Positions 1 to 8,410 of a DNA stretch of 64,000 nt are shown here, one piece after another. Both the position numbers and the translations under genes were made by a program. Origin of the DNA: an uncultured Clostridia bacterium (GTDB taxonomy: Bacteria > Bacillota > Clostridia > Oscillospirales > Ruminococcaceae); contig CAMVNQ010000006.1 of the NCBI GenBank assembly GCA_947168885.1, forward strand, positions 124,001-188,000, written 5' to 3'. How positions within the stretch are numbered: the stretch's first letter is position 1; each line of letters begins with the position of its first letter. The notes below the pieces were generated by a model. The model had not been told where the DNA came from. It saw only the letters and a list, made by a program, of their open reading frames with translations, and searched no databases.

Positions 1-572
1 GCGAGGGCTTCCTTGTCCAGAAGCAGGATGAATCCGGCGGTTTCTGGTATGTAACAGCCTCGGATTCCCACGCCTTTGTTCAGGTCTGGATCGACGGCTA
101 CGGCTGGACAACGTTTGACCCGACGAGCAACGTAAGGGACGACGGGTATTTTGATGTGACATTCGTTTATGTCGGTGTCGGCGCGGCTGTTATATTCATC
201 ATAGGTGCGCTGGTCGTTCTTCTGCGTCCGGGATTTGAAGAGTCACGCTTCGTGAGCCGCATGAAGAAGACCCGTGGAACCATGCAGTACAGCATGATAT
301 ACAGAAAAATAAACGGTATGGTGAATGCGTACTGCGAAAGCAGGGAGAATATGCTCACGCCTTTCGGCACCGCAGATAAATGCAGAGAATTGTTCGGTTT
401 TGATATATCCGGTTTTGTTATGGAGTACGAGAATGCGGTCTATGGCGGAAAAGGCGATGAACAGGCGGATAATTCCGATATTTATACCGGATTTGTATCT
501 GCGTACAAAAAAGCCCGCAGGGAAGAAAGGAAGAATTTGAAAAGATGGGGATATTCTCCGCGGAAGAAGTGA
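1..572 (+). CDS. Transglutaminase-like membrane protein, C-terminal part
   Basis: The reading frame is open from the window edge (first full codon at base 3), so the 5' part is missing. The visible start reads SHAFVQVWIDGYGWTTFDPT, the His...GYGW...DPT end of a transglutaminase-like core domain with its catalytic His and Asp. The Cys part lies outside the window. One membrane segment follows (VGVGAAVIFIIGALVVLL), then a basic cytoplasmic tail of about 110 residues. This arrangement resembles TgpA-like membrane transglutaminases, which usually have several N-terminal membrane helices, an exported catalytic domain and a cytoplasmic tail. Substrate is unknown. The end overlaps birA by 28 bases, suggesting coupled translation. 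Confidence 0.75.
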   Translation, partial: EGFLVQKQDESGGFWYVTASDSHAFVQVWIDGYGWTTFDPTSNVRDDGYFDVTFVYVGVGAAVIFIIGALVVLLRPGFEESRFVSRMKKTRGTMQYSMIYRKINGMVNAYCESRENMLTPFGTADKCRELFGFDISGFVMEYENAVYGGKGDEQADNSDIYTGFVSAYKKARREERKNLKRWGYSPRKK

Positions 573-1330
573 CCGCGCTGATCGGTGAAAAACTTCGCGG
601 CCGCATCAGCTTAAAGACCGCCGAAATAACCGGCTCAACCAATGACGACATAAAAGCGCTCGCGGCAGGCGGTTCTCCCGAAGGAACGGTGATGATAGCG
701 GGCGAGCAGACCGCGGGAAAAGGGCGGCTCGGACGGAGTTTCTATTCACCGAAAGATGCGGGGCTGTATATGAGCGTCCTGCTGCGCCCGAAAATCGGCA
801 CAGCCGACGCCCTTGCGATAACGACTGCTGCCGGAGCATCGGTCGCCGGTGCGCTTGACGCGGTTTGCGGTACGAATTCGGGTATCAAATGGGTGAATGA
901 CATATATATTGGTGCGCGCAAGGTCTGCGGGATACTTACCGAGGCGTCGCTTGCGCCGGACGGAAGCATCAGATACGCTGTACTCGGTATCGGAGTCAAT
1001 GTCACCGACCGCGGATTTCCCGATGACATAAAGAACAAGGCGGGAGCAGTGGGCGCAGACCTTTCTCTGAGACCCGCGATAGCCGCGAAGATACTTGATT
1101 GCTTTTTCGCGTATTATGACAGTTTTCCCTCGAAAGAATACATGGACGAATACAGAAAGCGCTCTGTACTTACCGGAAAGACGATAGAGTATGAACAAAA
1201 CGGTGTGAAGCACACCGCGTTCGTTGAGGGGATTGATGATGATGCGCATCTTATCGTCCGCAGTCCCGACGGGAATCTGAAGTATCTTTCGTCGGGAGAA
1301 GTGAACATAGTGATGAACAGTAGGCAGTGA
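545..1330 (+). CDS. birA: Biotin--[acetyl-CoA-carboxylase] ligase, without HTH domain
   Basis: This 261-residue cytoplasmic enzyme makes biotinyl-5'-AMP and transfers biotin to the lysine of biotin carboxyl carrier proteins. The biotinyl-AMP loop GKGRLGRSFYSP is visible near residues 58-69, as are the KWVNDIYIG segment around 115-123 and a short C-terminal BPL domain ending in LKYLSSGEVNIV. The protein starts directly with the catalytic domain. The winged-helix DNA-binding domain of bifunctional BirA repressors is absent, so it should not regulate biotin genes by itself. bioY and bioB follow after an intervening repeat, which supports a role in biotin supply. Confidence 0.93.
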   Translation: MGIFSAEEVTALIGEKLRGRISLKTAEITGSTNDDIKALAAGGSPEGTVMIAGEQTAGKGRLGRSFYSPKDAGLYMSVLLRPKIGTADALAITTAAGASVAGALDAVCGTNSGIKWVNDIYIGARKVCGILTEASLAPDGSIRYAVLGIGVNVTDRGFPDDIKNKAGAVGADLSLRPAIAAKILDCFFAYYDSFPSKEYMDEYRKRSVLTGKTIEYEQNGVKHTAFVEGIDDDAHLIVRSPDGNLKYLSSGEVNIVMNSRQ

Positions 1331-1358
1331 ACGTCTGTGGTACTGATCGCGATGTATA

Positions 1359-1582
1359 TATAGGGAACCTCTAAAAACCCATTTGAGAGAAAAAGAACTG
1401 CTTGCACCAACTGCTTCGTCAAGTCTCCTCACCTTGCGTGGTCTCCCCGGCAGCGGGGAGGTGTCGAGCTTGCGAGACAGAGGGGCTGACCGACAGACCA
1501 GCAAGCTTTCGGAGCCTTTCCTTGCATTTGGCGCAATCATCTCATTTTCTCTATTCAAAGCGGTTTTTAGAGGTACCCTATA
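1359..1582. repeat. MITE-like element with terminal inverted repeats
   Basis: The left end TATAGGGAACCTCTAAAAAC is matched in reverse complement by the right end ending ACCTCTAAAAACC/ACCCTATA at 1562-1582, with one internal mismatch. The element is about 224 bp and has no complete gene. Its ends begin and finish with TATA, compatible with insertion at TA like Tc1/mariner-IS630 relatives (inference). Inside is a GC-rich palindromic stretch (CTCCCCGGCAGCGGGGAG, about 1438-1460). It fills the gap between birA and bioY. A solo copy of one end lies at 13803-13821. Confidence 0.7.
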
Positions 1583-1607
1583 GGTTTTTTTTCAGAAGGA
1601 GAAGAAA

Positions 1608-2153
1608 ATGGAAACAAATAAAAAGACAACCATAAAAACAGTACAGATTGTGATGTGCGCACTTTTCGCGGCAATAATTGCTGTTTCTGCGCAGGTAACG
1701 CTCCCGCTGCCGACGCAGGTGCCGATAACTCTGCATACATTCGGTGTTGCGCTGTGCGCGGCGGTAGGCGGCTCGCTTACGGGAACCGTGTCAACAGCGG
1801 TATATGTGCTCCTCGGTGCGGTCGGAGTTCCCGTTTTCGCTTCTATGCGCGGCGGGTTTGATGTTCTTCTCGGACCTACCGGCGGATTTCTTTTCGGCTT
1901 CATAGTTATGGCGTTCTTCTGCGGCATAAAGGCAAAGCATCTTTGGTCACGCACCGGATTTTCGCTTATCGGTCTTGTGGTCTGCTATCTATGCGGCGCG
2001 GTTCAGTATGCACTTCTGATGCAGAAGGATATGATAACGAGCATCACTCTCGTTGTTCTGCCGTTCATGCTGAAGGATGTGCTCAGCATTATTGCTGCGC
2101 AGTACATGGCTATACCGATCAGAAAGGCTCTTGCAAATCTGATACACGAATAA
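1608..2153 (+). CDS. bioY: Biotin ECF transporter substrate-binding component BioY
   Basis: This 181-residue, roughly six-helix membrane protein is the S component that captures biotin and works with shared ECF A/A'/T proteins. Those are not in this window. Family hallmarks are an N-terminal helix, VTLPLPTQVPITLHTFGV near residues 29-46, a GGSLTGT turn and GGFDVLLGPTGGFLFGF near 82-98, which match the BioY signature. A clear ribosome site (AGAAGGAGAAGAAA) precedes the ATG. The stop lies one base before the GTG of bioB, so the two genes form an operon. Confidence 0.95.
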   Translation: METNKKTTIKTVQIVMCALFAAIIAVSAQVTLPLPTQVPITLHTFGVALCAAVGGSLTGTVSTAVYVLLGAVGVPVFASMRGGFDVLLGPTGGFLFGFIVMAFFCGIKAKHLWSRTGFSLIGLVVCYLCGAVQYALLMQKDMITSITLVVLPFMLKDVLSIIAAQYMAIPIRKALANLIHE

Positions 2154-2154
2154 G

Positions 2155-3120
2155 GTGATGAAATTGGATATTTATGCTCTTGCACAAGAAATTATAAACG
2201 GGCGCCGGCTCGGACGAGAAGATGATATGACCGTTCTCACGGACGCGCCGACAGACGATCTCTGCAATTGCGCTGACAGCATCAGAAAAGCCCTCTGCGG
2301 AGACAAGGCTGATCTGTGCAGCATTATAAACGGACGAAGCGGACGCTGTCCGGAAAACTGTAAATTCTGTGCCCAGTCCGTTCATAATCACACCGGGATA
2401 GACGAGTACGGTTTTCTCGATGAGGAAACAATACTTGCCGAGTGCAGGCATAACGCGGAGCGCGGCGTACATCGGTTCTCTATCGTTACCGCGGGAAGAA
2501 CGCTCTCCGACAGCGACTTTGAGAAAGCTGTGAGCGCTTATAAGCGTATGAGTGCCGGGTGTGACATAAAGCTCTGTGCTTCTCACGGACTTCTTACGGA
2601 AGAGCAGTTCATACGTCTGCGGGAAAGCGGAGTAACGAACTATCACTGTAATATCGAGACTTCACGCCGCTATTTTCCTGAAATATGCACGACCCATACC
2701 TTCGATGACAAGATCGCGTGTATAAAACGGGCGCAGAAGTGTGGACTGAACGTCTGCTCCGGAGGTATTATCGGCATGGGCGAGACCTGGGGTGACAGGG
2801 TGGATATGGCGCTCACTCTCGCTGAGCTCGGCATCCGTTCGGTTCCGATAAATGCCCTGCGGCCGATAAAAGGAACTGCTCTCGAAAATATCGAACCCCT
2901 CATAGAGGAGACTATTCTCCGTACAGCGGCGATATTCAGATTCATACTTCCGGAAGCGTACATAAGACTTGCCGCAGGCAGGATAATTATGGAAAACTCG
3001 GGTGAGCGTGCTTTTCGTTCAGGTGTTAACGCCGCAATAACCGGCGATATGCTGACGACTTCCGGAAACAATATACAAACCGATACAGAAATGCTTGTAA
3101 AGCTCGGATACAGGATATGA
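2155..3120 (+). CDS. bioB: Biotin synthase (radical SAM)
   Basis: This 321-residue enzyme inserts sulfur into dethiobiotin to make biotin. The radical-SAM cluster motif CPENCKFCAQS (CxxxCxxC) sits near residues 65-75. IIGMGETWGDRVDMALTLAEL and the PINALRPIKGT segment typical of BioB follow. The first possible start is GTG at 2155, with an in-frame ATG at 2158. Both are only a few bases from the bioY stop, so translation is probably coupled. With birA and bioY beside it, the cell can salvage biotin and carry out the last biosynthetic step. The other bio genes are not here. Confidence 0.92.
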   Translation: MMKLDIYALAQEIINGRRLGREDDMTVLTDAPTDDLCNCADSIRKALCGDKADLCSIINGRSGRCPENCKFCAQSVHNHTGIDEYGFLDEETILAECRHNAERGVHRFSIVTAGRTLSDSDFEKAVSAYKRMSAGCDIKLCASHGLLTEEQFIRLRESGVTNYHCNIETSRRYFPEICTTHTFDDKIACIKRAQKCGLNVCSGGIIGMGETWGDRVDMALTLAELGIRSVPINALRPIKGTALENIEPLIEETILRTAAIFRFILPEAYIRLAAGRIIMENSGERAFRSGVNAAITGDMLTTSGNNIQTDTEMLVKLGYRI

Positions 3121-3140
3121 ACGTTAAGCGAGGTAACCCA

Positions 3141-4106
3141 ATGAAGAAAATCAGCGCTGTCATATTGACCATGGTGATGATTTTTTCACTTTGTATCACC
3201 GCACACGCATTCGATGCCAATGACTATGATTACGGCGGAGGCGGCGACTGGGACTGGGGCGGAAGTGACTGGGACTGGGGAGATGACGACGACGATTATT
3301 CCTACGGCGGCGGCTACAGTTCGTGGGACGATGATGATGATGACTATAGTTCGGGCAGCAGCGGAGATATGACGTGGGAAGAAATGCTCATTACGATCAT
3401 CGTGGTCGTCGCAGCGCTTGGTATAGGAGGATTCTGGGCTTCCAAACCTGCTAAGAAGGGTAAGAATACACAATCATATAATAACGCAAACAGATCAAGG
3501 CCTAAAAACGTTCCGAACAGGAATGTGGAGATACGCGACGCGGTTCGCAAGTTCGACCCGTCATTCAGCGCCGACGAAATGGTCTCGTATGCTACCGATA
3601 CGTTCGTCAGGGTGCAGAATGCATGGTGTGCACGCGACCTTGAACCTGTGCGCGGTCTTATGCACAACAATCTGTATAATACTACAAAGAAGCAGGTGCA
3701 GTCGAAGATCGACCAGCATGTCACCTATCATTATGAGAATATTACGATAAGCAACGCGTATCTCACAAGCTATGTCCGTGACAGCGAGTTTGAATATGTT
3801 ACGGCGTATCTCAACGTGAAGTACATCGATTATCAGACCAACGACGACACAGGCGAGATAATAAAGGGCGACAAAACGACGATGTGGCATCTGCGCTATC
3901 TTATGAAGTTTATGCGAAGCACGTCCGGTACAGGCTCGTCCGAAGCACCTAAATTCTGTCCGAACTGTGGTGCTCCGCTCGATATAGCAAGCTCCGGCAA
4001 GTGTGAATACTGCGGAAGCACAGTCACGAGCACAAGCTTTGACTGGCTGCTGTCCGACTTCACCACCGTCCGGAATGACACGAAAGATGACGGGATAAGA
4101 GTATAG
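3141..4106 (+). CDS. Tim44-like domain protein with acidic repeats and zinc ribbon
   Basis: The ATG at 3141 is preferred over an in-frame ATG at 3117 because GAGG stands seven bases upstream and it begins a signal peptide ([20 protein letters not shown]...AHA). A low-complexity Asp/Gly/Trp/Tyr-rich stretch follows (about residues 20-70, with runs of five or six Asp), then one membrane helix ([18 protein letters not shown]). A domain of about 150 residues then resembles bacterial Tim44-like proteins ([20 protein letters not shown]). The C-terminus carries a four-Cys zinc ribbon, CPNCGAPL...CEYCGS. With a cleaved signal and one helix, the Tim44 and ribbon parts should be cytoplasmic. Function is not established for bacterial homologues. 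Confidence 0.7.
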   Translation: MKKISAVILTMVMIFSLCITAHAFDANDYDYGGGGDWDWGGSDWDWGDDDDDYSYGGGYSSWDDDDDDYSSGSSGDMTWEEMLITIIVVVAALGIGGFWASKPAKKGKNTQSYNNANRSRPKNVPNRNVEIRDAVRKFDPSFSADEMVSYATDTFVRVQNAWCARDLEPVRGLMHNNLYNTTKKQVQSKIDQHVTYHYENITISNAYLTSYVRDSEFEYVTAYLNVKYIDYQTNDDTGEIIKGDKTTMWHLRYLMKFMRSTSGTGSSEAPKFCPNCGAPLDIASSGKCEYCGSTVTSTSFDWLLSDFTTVRNDTKDDGIRV

Positions 4107-4134
4107 TTCCGTCTTTCAGCGAAAGGAAAACCGT

Positions 4135-5625
4135 ATGAAATACATTATGGCGATAGATCAGGGAACAACTTCGTCCCGTGCAGTGATATTTGACTCCAGC
4201 GCCGAAGTCGTTTCCGTGGCACAACGCGAGTTCACACAGCTTTATCCGCAGACAGGCTGGGTCGAGCACGACCCCGACGAGATCATCTCGACACAGATCG
4301 CCGTATGCCGCGAAGCTGTCCAGCAGGCGGGGCTTGATGTCGCGGATATTGCGGCGATTGGCATAACCAATCAGCGTGAAACCACGATAGTCTGGGACAA
4401 GAACACCGGCCGTCCCGTATATAACGCGATAGTGTGGCAGTGCCGCCGCACAGCGCCCCTTTGCGAGTCTCTTGAAAAGCAGGGGCTCGGTGATATGATA
4501 TGCGAAAAGACGGGACTTCTTATAGATCCTTATTTCAGCGCGGGTAAGATAAAGTGGATACTCGATAACGTTGACGGCGTAAGAGAGCGTGCAGAAAAAG
4601 GCGAGCTTCTGTTCGGAACGATAGACTGCTGGCTTATGTGGAAGCTTTCCGACGGAAAGGCGCATGTCACCGATATATCCAATGCGTCGAGAACGATGCT
4701 GTTCAATATACATACTCTCGAATGGGACGGCGATCTTCTTGAACTGTTCGGGATACCGCGCTCTATGATGCCGGAGGTGACGGATTCGTCTGGGAAGATA
4801 TGCGAGACCGCACCGGAGATATTCGGACGCAGCATACCGATAACCGGCTGTGCGGGCGACCAGCAGTCTGCGCTCTTCGGTCAGCGCTGCTTTGAAAAGG
4901 GCGACGTAAAGAACACATACGGCACCGGAGCATTCCTTCTTATGAATACGGGAGAAACTCCCGCTGTTTCGACAGGCGGACTTCTTACCACGATAGCGTG
5001 GCGCATCGGCGGCAAGACGAAGTACGCGCTCGAAGGCTCGGTGTTCATCGCGGGCGCGGTTATCAAGTGGCTTCGTGACGAACTTGAGATGATAGATACA
5101 GCCGCGGAAACGGAATGGCTTGCGAAGAGTGTTCCCGATAACGGCGGGGTGTATCTTGTGCCCGCGTTCGTAGGGCTTGGCGCACCGTACTGGGACAGCG
5201 GAGCAAGGGGCACGATTACGGGACTTACCCGCGGCACAGGCAAACGTTATATAGTCCGTGCGGCCCTTGAATCGATAGCATACCAGACCTGCGACGTGCT
5301 TGCGGCTATGGAGAAGGACACGGGGCGGCTCGGCTCGGTAAAGGCCGACGGCGGCGCGAGCGCAAACAACTTTCTTATGCAGTTTCAGGCAGACGTTTCG
5401 GGAAGGGAAGTCATCCGGCCGAGAAACGTAGAAAGCACAGCACTTGGCGCGTGCTTCCTCGCGGGACTTGGCTGCGGCATTTTTGAGAGCATGGACGCGA
5501 TAAAGAAGCTTGGCTCTGCACCGGAAGAGTTCATGCCTAAGATGTCGGAAAGCGGGAGAACGAAGCTGCTTGATGAATGGCACGACGCGGTAAGACGTAC
5601 AATGAGCGCAGCTGCTAAACAATAA
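4135..5625 (+). CDS. glpK: Glycerol kinase
   Basis: A 496-residue FGGY kinase, the standard length, that phosphorylates glycerol to sn-glycerol-3-phosphate. The ATP/phosphate motif [13 protein letters not shown] is at residues 7-19. [21 protein letters not shown], the [12 protein letters not shown] loop, [13 protein letters not shown] and [13 protein letters not shown] all match GlpK. The ribosome site is GCGAAAGGAAAACC. No glycerol facilitator or glycerol-3-phosphate dehydrogenase adjoins it, so it stands alone between unrelated genes. A hairpin follows its stop codon. Confidence 0.96.
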   Translation: MKYIMAIDQGTTSSRAVIFDSSAEVVSVAQREFTQLYPQTGWVEHDPDEIISTQIAVCREAVQQAGLDVADIAAIGITNQRETTIVWDKNTGRPVYNAIVWQCRRTAPLCESLEKQGLGDMICEKTGLLIDPYFSAGKIKWILDNVDGVRERAEKGELLFGTIDCWLMWKLSDGKAHVTDISNASRTMLFNIHTLEWDGDLLELFGIPRSMMPEVTDSSGKICETAPEIFGRSIPITGCAGDQQSALFGQRCFEKGDVKNTYGTGAFLLMNTGETPAVSTGGLLTTIAWRIGGKTKYALEGSVFIAGAVIKWLRDELEMIDTAAETEWLAKSVPDNGGVYLVPAFVGLGAPYWDSGARGTITGLTRGTGKRYIVRAALESIAYQTCDVLAAMEKDTGRLGSVKADGGASANNFLMQFQADVSGREVIRPRNVESTALGACFLAGLGCGIFESMDAIKKLGSAPEEFMPKMSESGRTKLLDEWHDAVRRTMSAAAKQ

Positions 5626-5628
5626 CAT

Positions 5629-5685
5629 ATCCCCCCTACAGCGCATATAATGTGAAAAAAAACATTACTGCGTTATGAGGGGGAT
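5629..5685 (+). terminator. Stem-loop between glpK and asnB, overlapping the asnB ribosome site
   Basis: ATCCCCC (5629-5635) pairs with GGGGGAT (5679-5685). Inner partial pairing (AATG with CATT, GCGCA with TGCGT) encloses an A-rich loop, and TTTTCT follows. It could terminate glpK mRNA. Because the right arm contains the purine-rich asnB ribosome site, it could also mask asnB translation. Confidence 0.45.
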
Positions 5686-5691
5686 TTTCTT

Positions 5692-7524
5692 ATGTGTGGA
5701 ATAGCGGGTTTTGTAGATAAGACGGATAGTCTTGAAGATTACGGGAATACAATCGCGGCGATGAGTGAGAGTATAGCTCACCGCGGTCCGGACGCAAAAG
5801 GAGAATACTATGACCGCGGCTGTCGGCTTGCGCACAGGCGTCTGAGTGTCATCGATCCGGAAAACGGATCGCAGCCCATGACCTACGGCGTGTTTACGAT
5901 AGTCTATAACGGCGAGCTGTATAATACCGGTGAGCTGCGCGCCGCTCTGAAAAATATCGGACATACGTTCGATACATCGAGCGACACAGAGGTGCTTCTC
6001 AAAGCCTTCGCCGAGTGGGGCGACAAGTGCCTTGAACGCCTTAACGGTATATACGCTTTCGCGGTATGGAACAGGGAATCGCGAAAGCTTTTTCTCGCAC
6101 GCGACAGAGCCGGAGTAAAGCCTCTGTTTTTCTCGGAGTACGATACGGGACTTGTCTTCGCGTCAGAGATAAAGGCGCTTTTCAGGCATCCGAATGTAAA
6201 GCCGGAGCTCGATGAGGAGGGTGCGGCTGCGTTGATGCTGCTCGGACCCGCGAGAAAAGGCGGTCACGGTGTATTCAAGGGAATAGAGGAGCTGCGCCCG
6301 GGCGAGTGCGCTGTTTACGACGAAAACGGGCTAAAAAAGCGGGTGTACTGGCGGCTCACAGCCGCGCCGCACACCGAAACACTTGATGAGACAGCCGAAC
6401 ATCTCGGCTTTCTGATAAAGGACAGCATCGAGCGCCAGCTCGTAAGTGACGTTCCGCTCTGCACATTCCTTTCCGGCGGACTGGATTCGAGTCTTATAAG
6501 CGCTGTCGCCGCGCGGAAATACGCTGACGCGGGTAAACGACTGTCCACATTCTCGATAGATTATAAGGACAACCGGAAGAATTTCGTTGCGTCGGATTTC
6601 CAGCCGGACGAGGACGCGCCGTGGATAGTGAAGATGAGCGATTTCATCGGTTCAGAGCACACCAACGTCATTATCGACTCGCCTGCTCTTGCGGAAGCGC
6701 TCGATCCGTCGATGACCGCGCGCGACCTTCCGGGAATGGCGGACGTTGACAGCTCCCTGTATCTGTTCTGCGGAGAGGTGAAAAAGCGCTTTACTGTCGC
6801 AGTCAGCGGTGAATGCGCGGACGAGATCTTCGGAGGATACCCGTGGTATCACAAACCGGAACTGTTATTTGCCGACGGCTTTCCGTGGGCGAGATCGGCA
6901 AAGAAACGCGCGGGACTGCTCCGGGCAGATATTGCCTCAAAAATATCGCCGCTTGAATATGTGAAGAACGCTGCTGACGAAACAGTGCGCGGTTTGTCGT
7001 TCCTTGACTGTGATACCGATGAGGAAAAGGCGCGCAGACGTATGTTCGTGCTGAATTTCTACTGGTTCATGCAGACACTTCTTGACCGGAAAGACCGCTG
7101 TTCCATGGCGCACGGACTTGAAGTCCGCGTTCCGTTCTGCGACCACATGATTGCCGGCTATGCATATAACATACCGTGGGAGATGAAGTCGTTCGGCGGC
7201 CGCGAAAAGGGGCTTGTACGCAGGATCTCCGAAAAATATCTGCCGAAAGACGTTGCATGGCGGAAGAAATCGCCATATCCGAAAACCCACAACCCGAGCT
7301 ACGCAAAGATAGTCTTTGAACGCTTCGTAAGCCTTATGAGCGAGCGCGGGTGCAGACTTCCCGTGCTTCTTGAACGAAAGAGCATCGACGAGCTGATCGC
7401 GACAGAGGGCAGGAGCTTTTCGGAGAACTGGTACGGTCAGCTTATGACGACCCCGCAGATGTTCGCTTATCTTATACAGCTTGAAATGTGGCTTCGTACC
7501 TATGAGCCGGAAATACTTTTCTGA
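5692..7524 (+). CDS. asnB: Asparagine synthase (glutamine-hydrolysing)
   Basis: A 610-residue AsnB-type enzyme that converts aspartate, glutamine and ATP to asparagine. The N-terminal glutaminase domain starts MCGIAGF with the catalytic Cys2 and includes HRGPDAKGEYYD and YNGELYNTGELR. The synthetase domain has the pyrophosphate loop LSGGLDSSLIS near residue 260 and SGECADEIFGGYPWYHKPE near 380. The start is fixed by the required N-terminal Cys. It is monocistronic. A short ATP-independent operator was not seen, but the hairpin over its ribosome site may matter for expression. Confidence 0.95.
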   Translation: MCGIAGFVDKTDSLEDYGNTIAAMSESIAHRGPDAKGEYYDRGCRLAHRRLSVIDPENGSQPMTYGVFTIVYNGELYNTGELRAALKNIGHTFDTSSDTEVLLKAFAEWGDKCLERLNGIYAFAVWNRESRKLFLARDRAGVKPLFFSEYDTGLVFASEIKALFRHPNVKPELDEEGAAALMLLGPARKGGHGVFKGIEELRPGECAVYDENGLKKRVYWRLTAAPHTETLDETAEHLGFLIKDSIERQLVSDVPLCTFLSGGLDSSLISAVAARKYADAGKRLSTFSIDYKDNRKNFVASDFQPDEDAPWIVKMSDFIGSEHTNVIIDSPALAEALDPSMTARDLPGMADVDSSLYLFCGEVKKRFTVAVSGECADEIFGGYPWYHKPELLFADGFPWARSAKKRAGLLRADIASKISPLEYVKNAADETVRGLSFLDCDTDEEKARRRMFVLNFYWFMQTLLDRKDRCSMAHGLEVRVPFCDHMIAGYAYNIPWEMKSFGGREKGLVRRISEKYLPKDVAWRKKSPYPKTHNPSYAKIVFERFVSLMSERGCRLPVLLERKSIDELIATEGRSFSENWYGQLMTTPQMFAYLIQLEMWLRTYEPEILF

Positions 7525-7535
7525 GAAAAAAGCAA

Positions 7536-7578
7536 CTCCCCGTGCGGGGAGCCACCCTAATTTGTGCGTGCAGCACAA
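7536..7578. terminator. Two tandem hairpins after asnB
   Basis: CTCCCC-GTGC-GGGGAG (7536-7551) is followed by TTGTGC-GTGCA-GCACAA (7562-7578) and then AAAAG. They lie between the asnB stop and the transposase remnant transcribed from the other strand. They may end asnB transcripts or be part of the insertion's flank. No long U run follows either stem. Confidence 0.4.
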
Positions 7579-7600
7579 AAAGCCCCTATGGCAACATGAA

Positions 7601-8290
7601 TCAAGCAACGAACTGGCTTCGCAACTCAAGCGGAGTCAGTTTTGTTTTTAGCTGGATACGCTGATGATTGTAAAAGTAGATATAATCATCAATGAACTGT
7701 CCCGCTTCTGCAAAAGATTTGATCTTTGTCCGGTAAATGCACTCTGTTCTGAGAATAGAGAATATTTTTCTGCCAAAGCATTGTCATATGGTTTCCCACG
7801 TCTTTTCATTGACGGGATAATGTTGTATGATTGAATCAGCTTAAAATACCCGTGTGAAGTGTATTGAAAGTCTTGGTCGCTGTGGAGTTGCAGCTCCCCG
7901 GTGACTTTTTCCTTTCTCTTGGCAGCTCTAATAGTATTCAGAACGAGATTGATGTTCTGAACGGTCGATGTTTTGTAAGCTGCGATACTACTGTCATACA
8001 GGTCTCTGATAACTGAAAGATAGAGAAATCCCTGTGAAGTCTTTATGTATGAAATATCGGTCACCCACTTCTGATTTGGCCTGTCAGCGTGGAAATCTCT
8101 GTTAAGAAGATTATCGTATCTGTGAAGAGCCTGACTGTAATTGCAGTATCTTCTTCTCCTGACAACAGAAAGAAGGCTATACTTGTTTATCTGTTCAGGA
8201 AGTTTTCTGCCTTTATCTGAAGCCGTTGCATATAGTGCTTTATAAGTATTCCCATTTTGTCGGCTTCCAGTGATCATTTGTTTAATAATG
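7601..8290 (-). mobile_element. Degenerate IS3-family transposase (OrfB) remnant
   Basis: On the minus strand an rve-type integrase core is recognisable: LLNRDFHADRPNQKWVTDIS with the first catalytic Asp, LQLHSDQDFQY with the second, and GKPYDNALAE with the catalytic Glu. After that Glu the frame breaks. At about 7753-7757 a run of five A bases stands where six are needed. The correct C-terminus (ending in KTKLTPLELRSQ) continues in the next frame to a stop at 7601. The N-terminal part is also damaged, because the part before residue 60 of the open frame has no IS3 similarity. OrfA is absent. It is therefore an inactive fragment, not a working insertion sequence. Confidence 0.8.
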
Positions 8291-8302
8291 CGAGTAAGCC
8301 AC

Positions 8303-8331
8303 TTTACAACAATGAAGATATGTGATATAAT
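8303..8331 (+). promoter_or_regulatory. Candidate promoter for the ACT-MBL gene
   Basis: TTTACA (8303-8308), a 17-base spacer and a perfect TATAAT (8326-8331) lie 80 bases upstream of the ATG at 8411, at the edge of the transposase remnant. Confidence 0.6.
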
Positions 8332-8410
8332 TGTTTTAGTAACTAATTGGAGATTCGAGCAGGAGACAATCTGATTATATTTCATTGTTCGGAAAGGAAA
8401 ACGAGCTGCA

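Noticed and set aside
746-1558. Minus-strand frame across birA and the MITE
   Set aside because: Overlaps birA entirely and runs into the repeat; no recognisable protein.
4060-5646. Long open frame on the minus strand opposite glpK
   Set aside because: It is the mirror of glpK codons; its product is rich in Arg, Cys and His without any domain, and glpK is certain.
7601-8290. Working IS3-family insertion sequence
   Set aside because: No OrfA, damaged N-terminus, frameshift after the catalytic Glu, and no clear terminal repeats.
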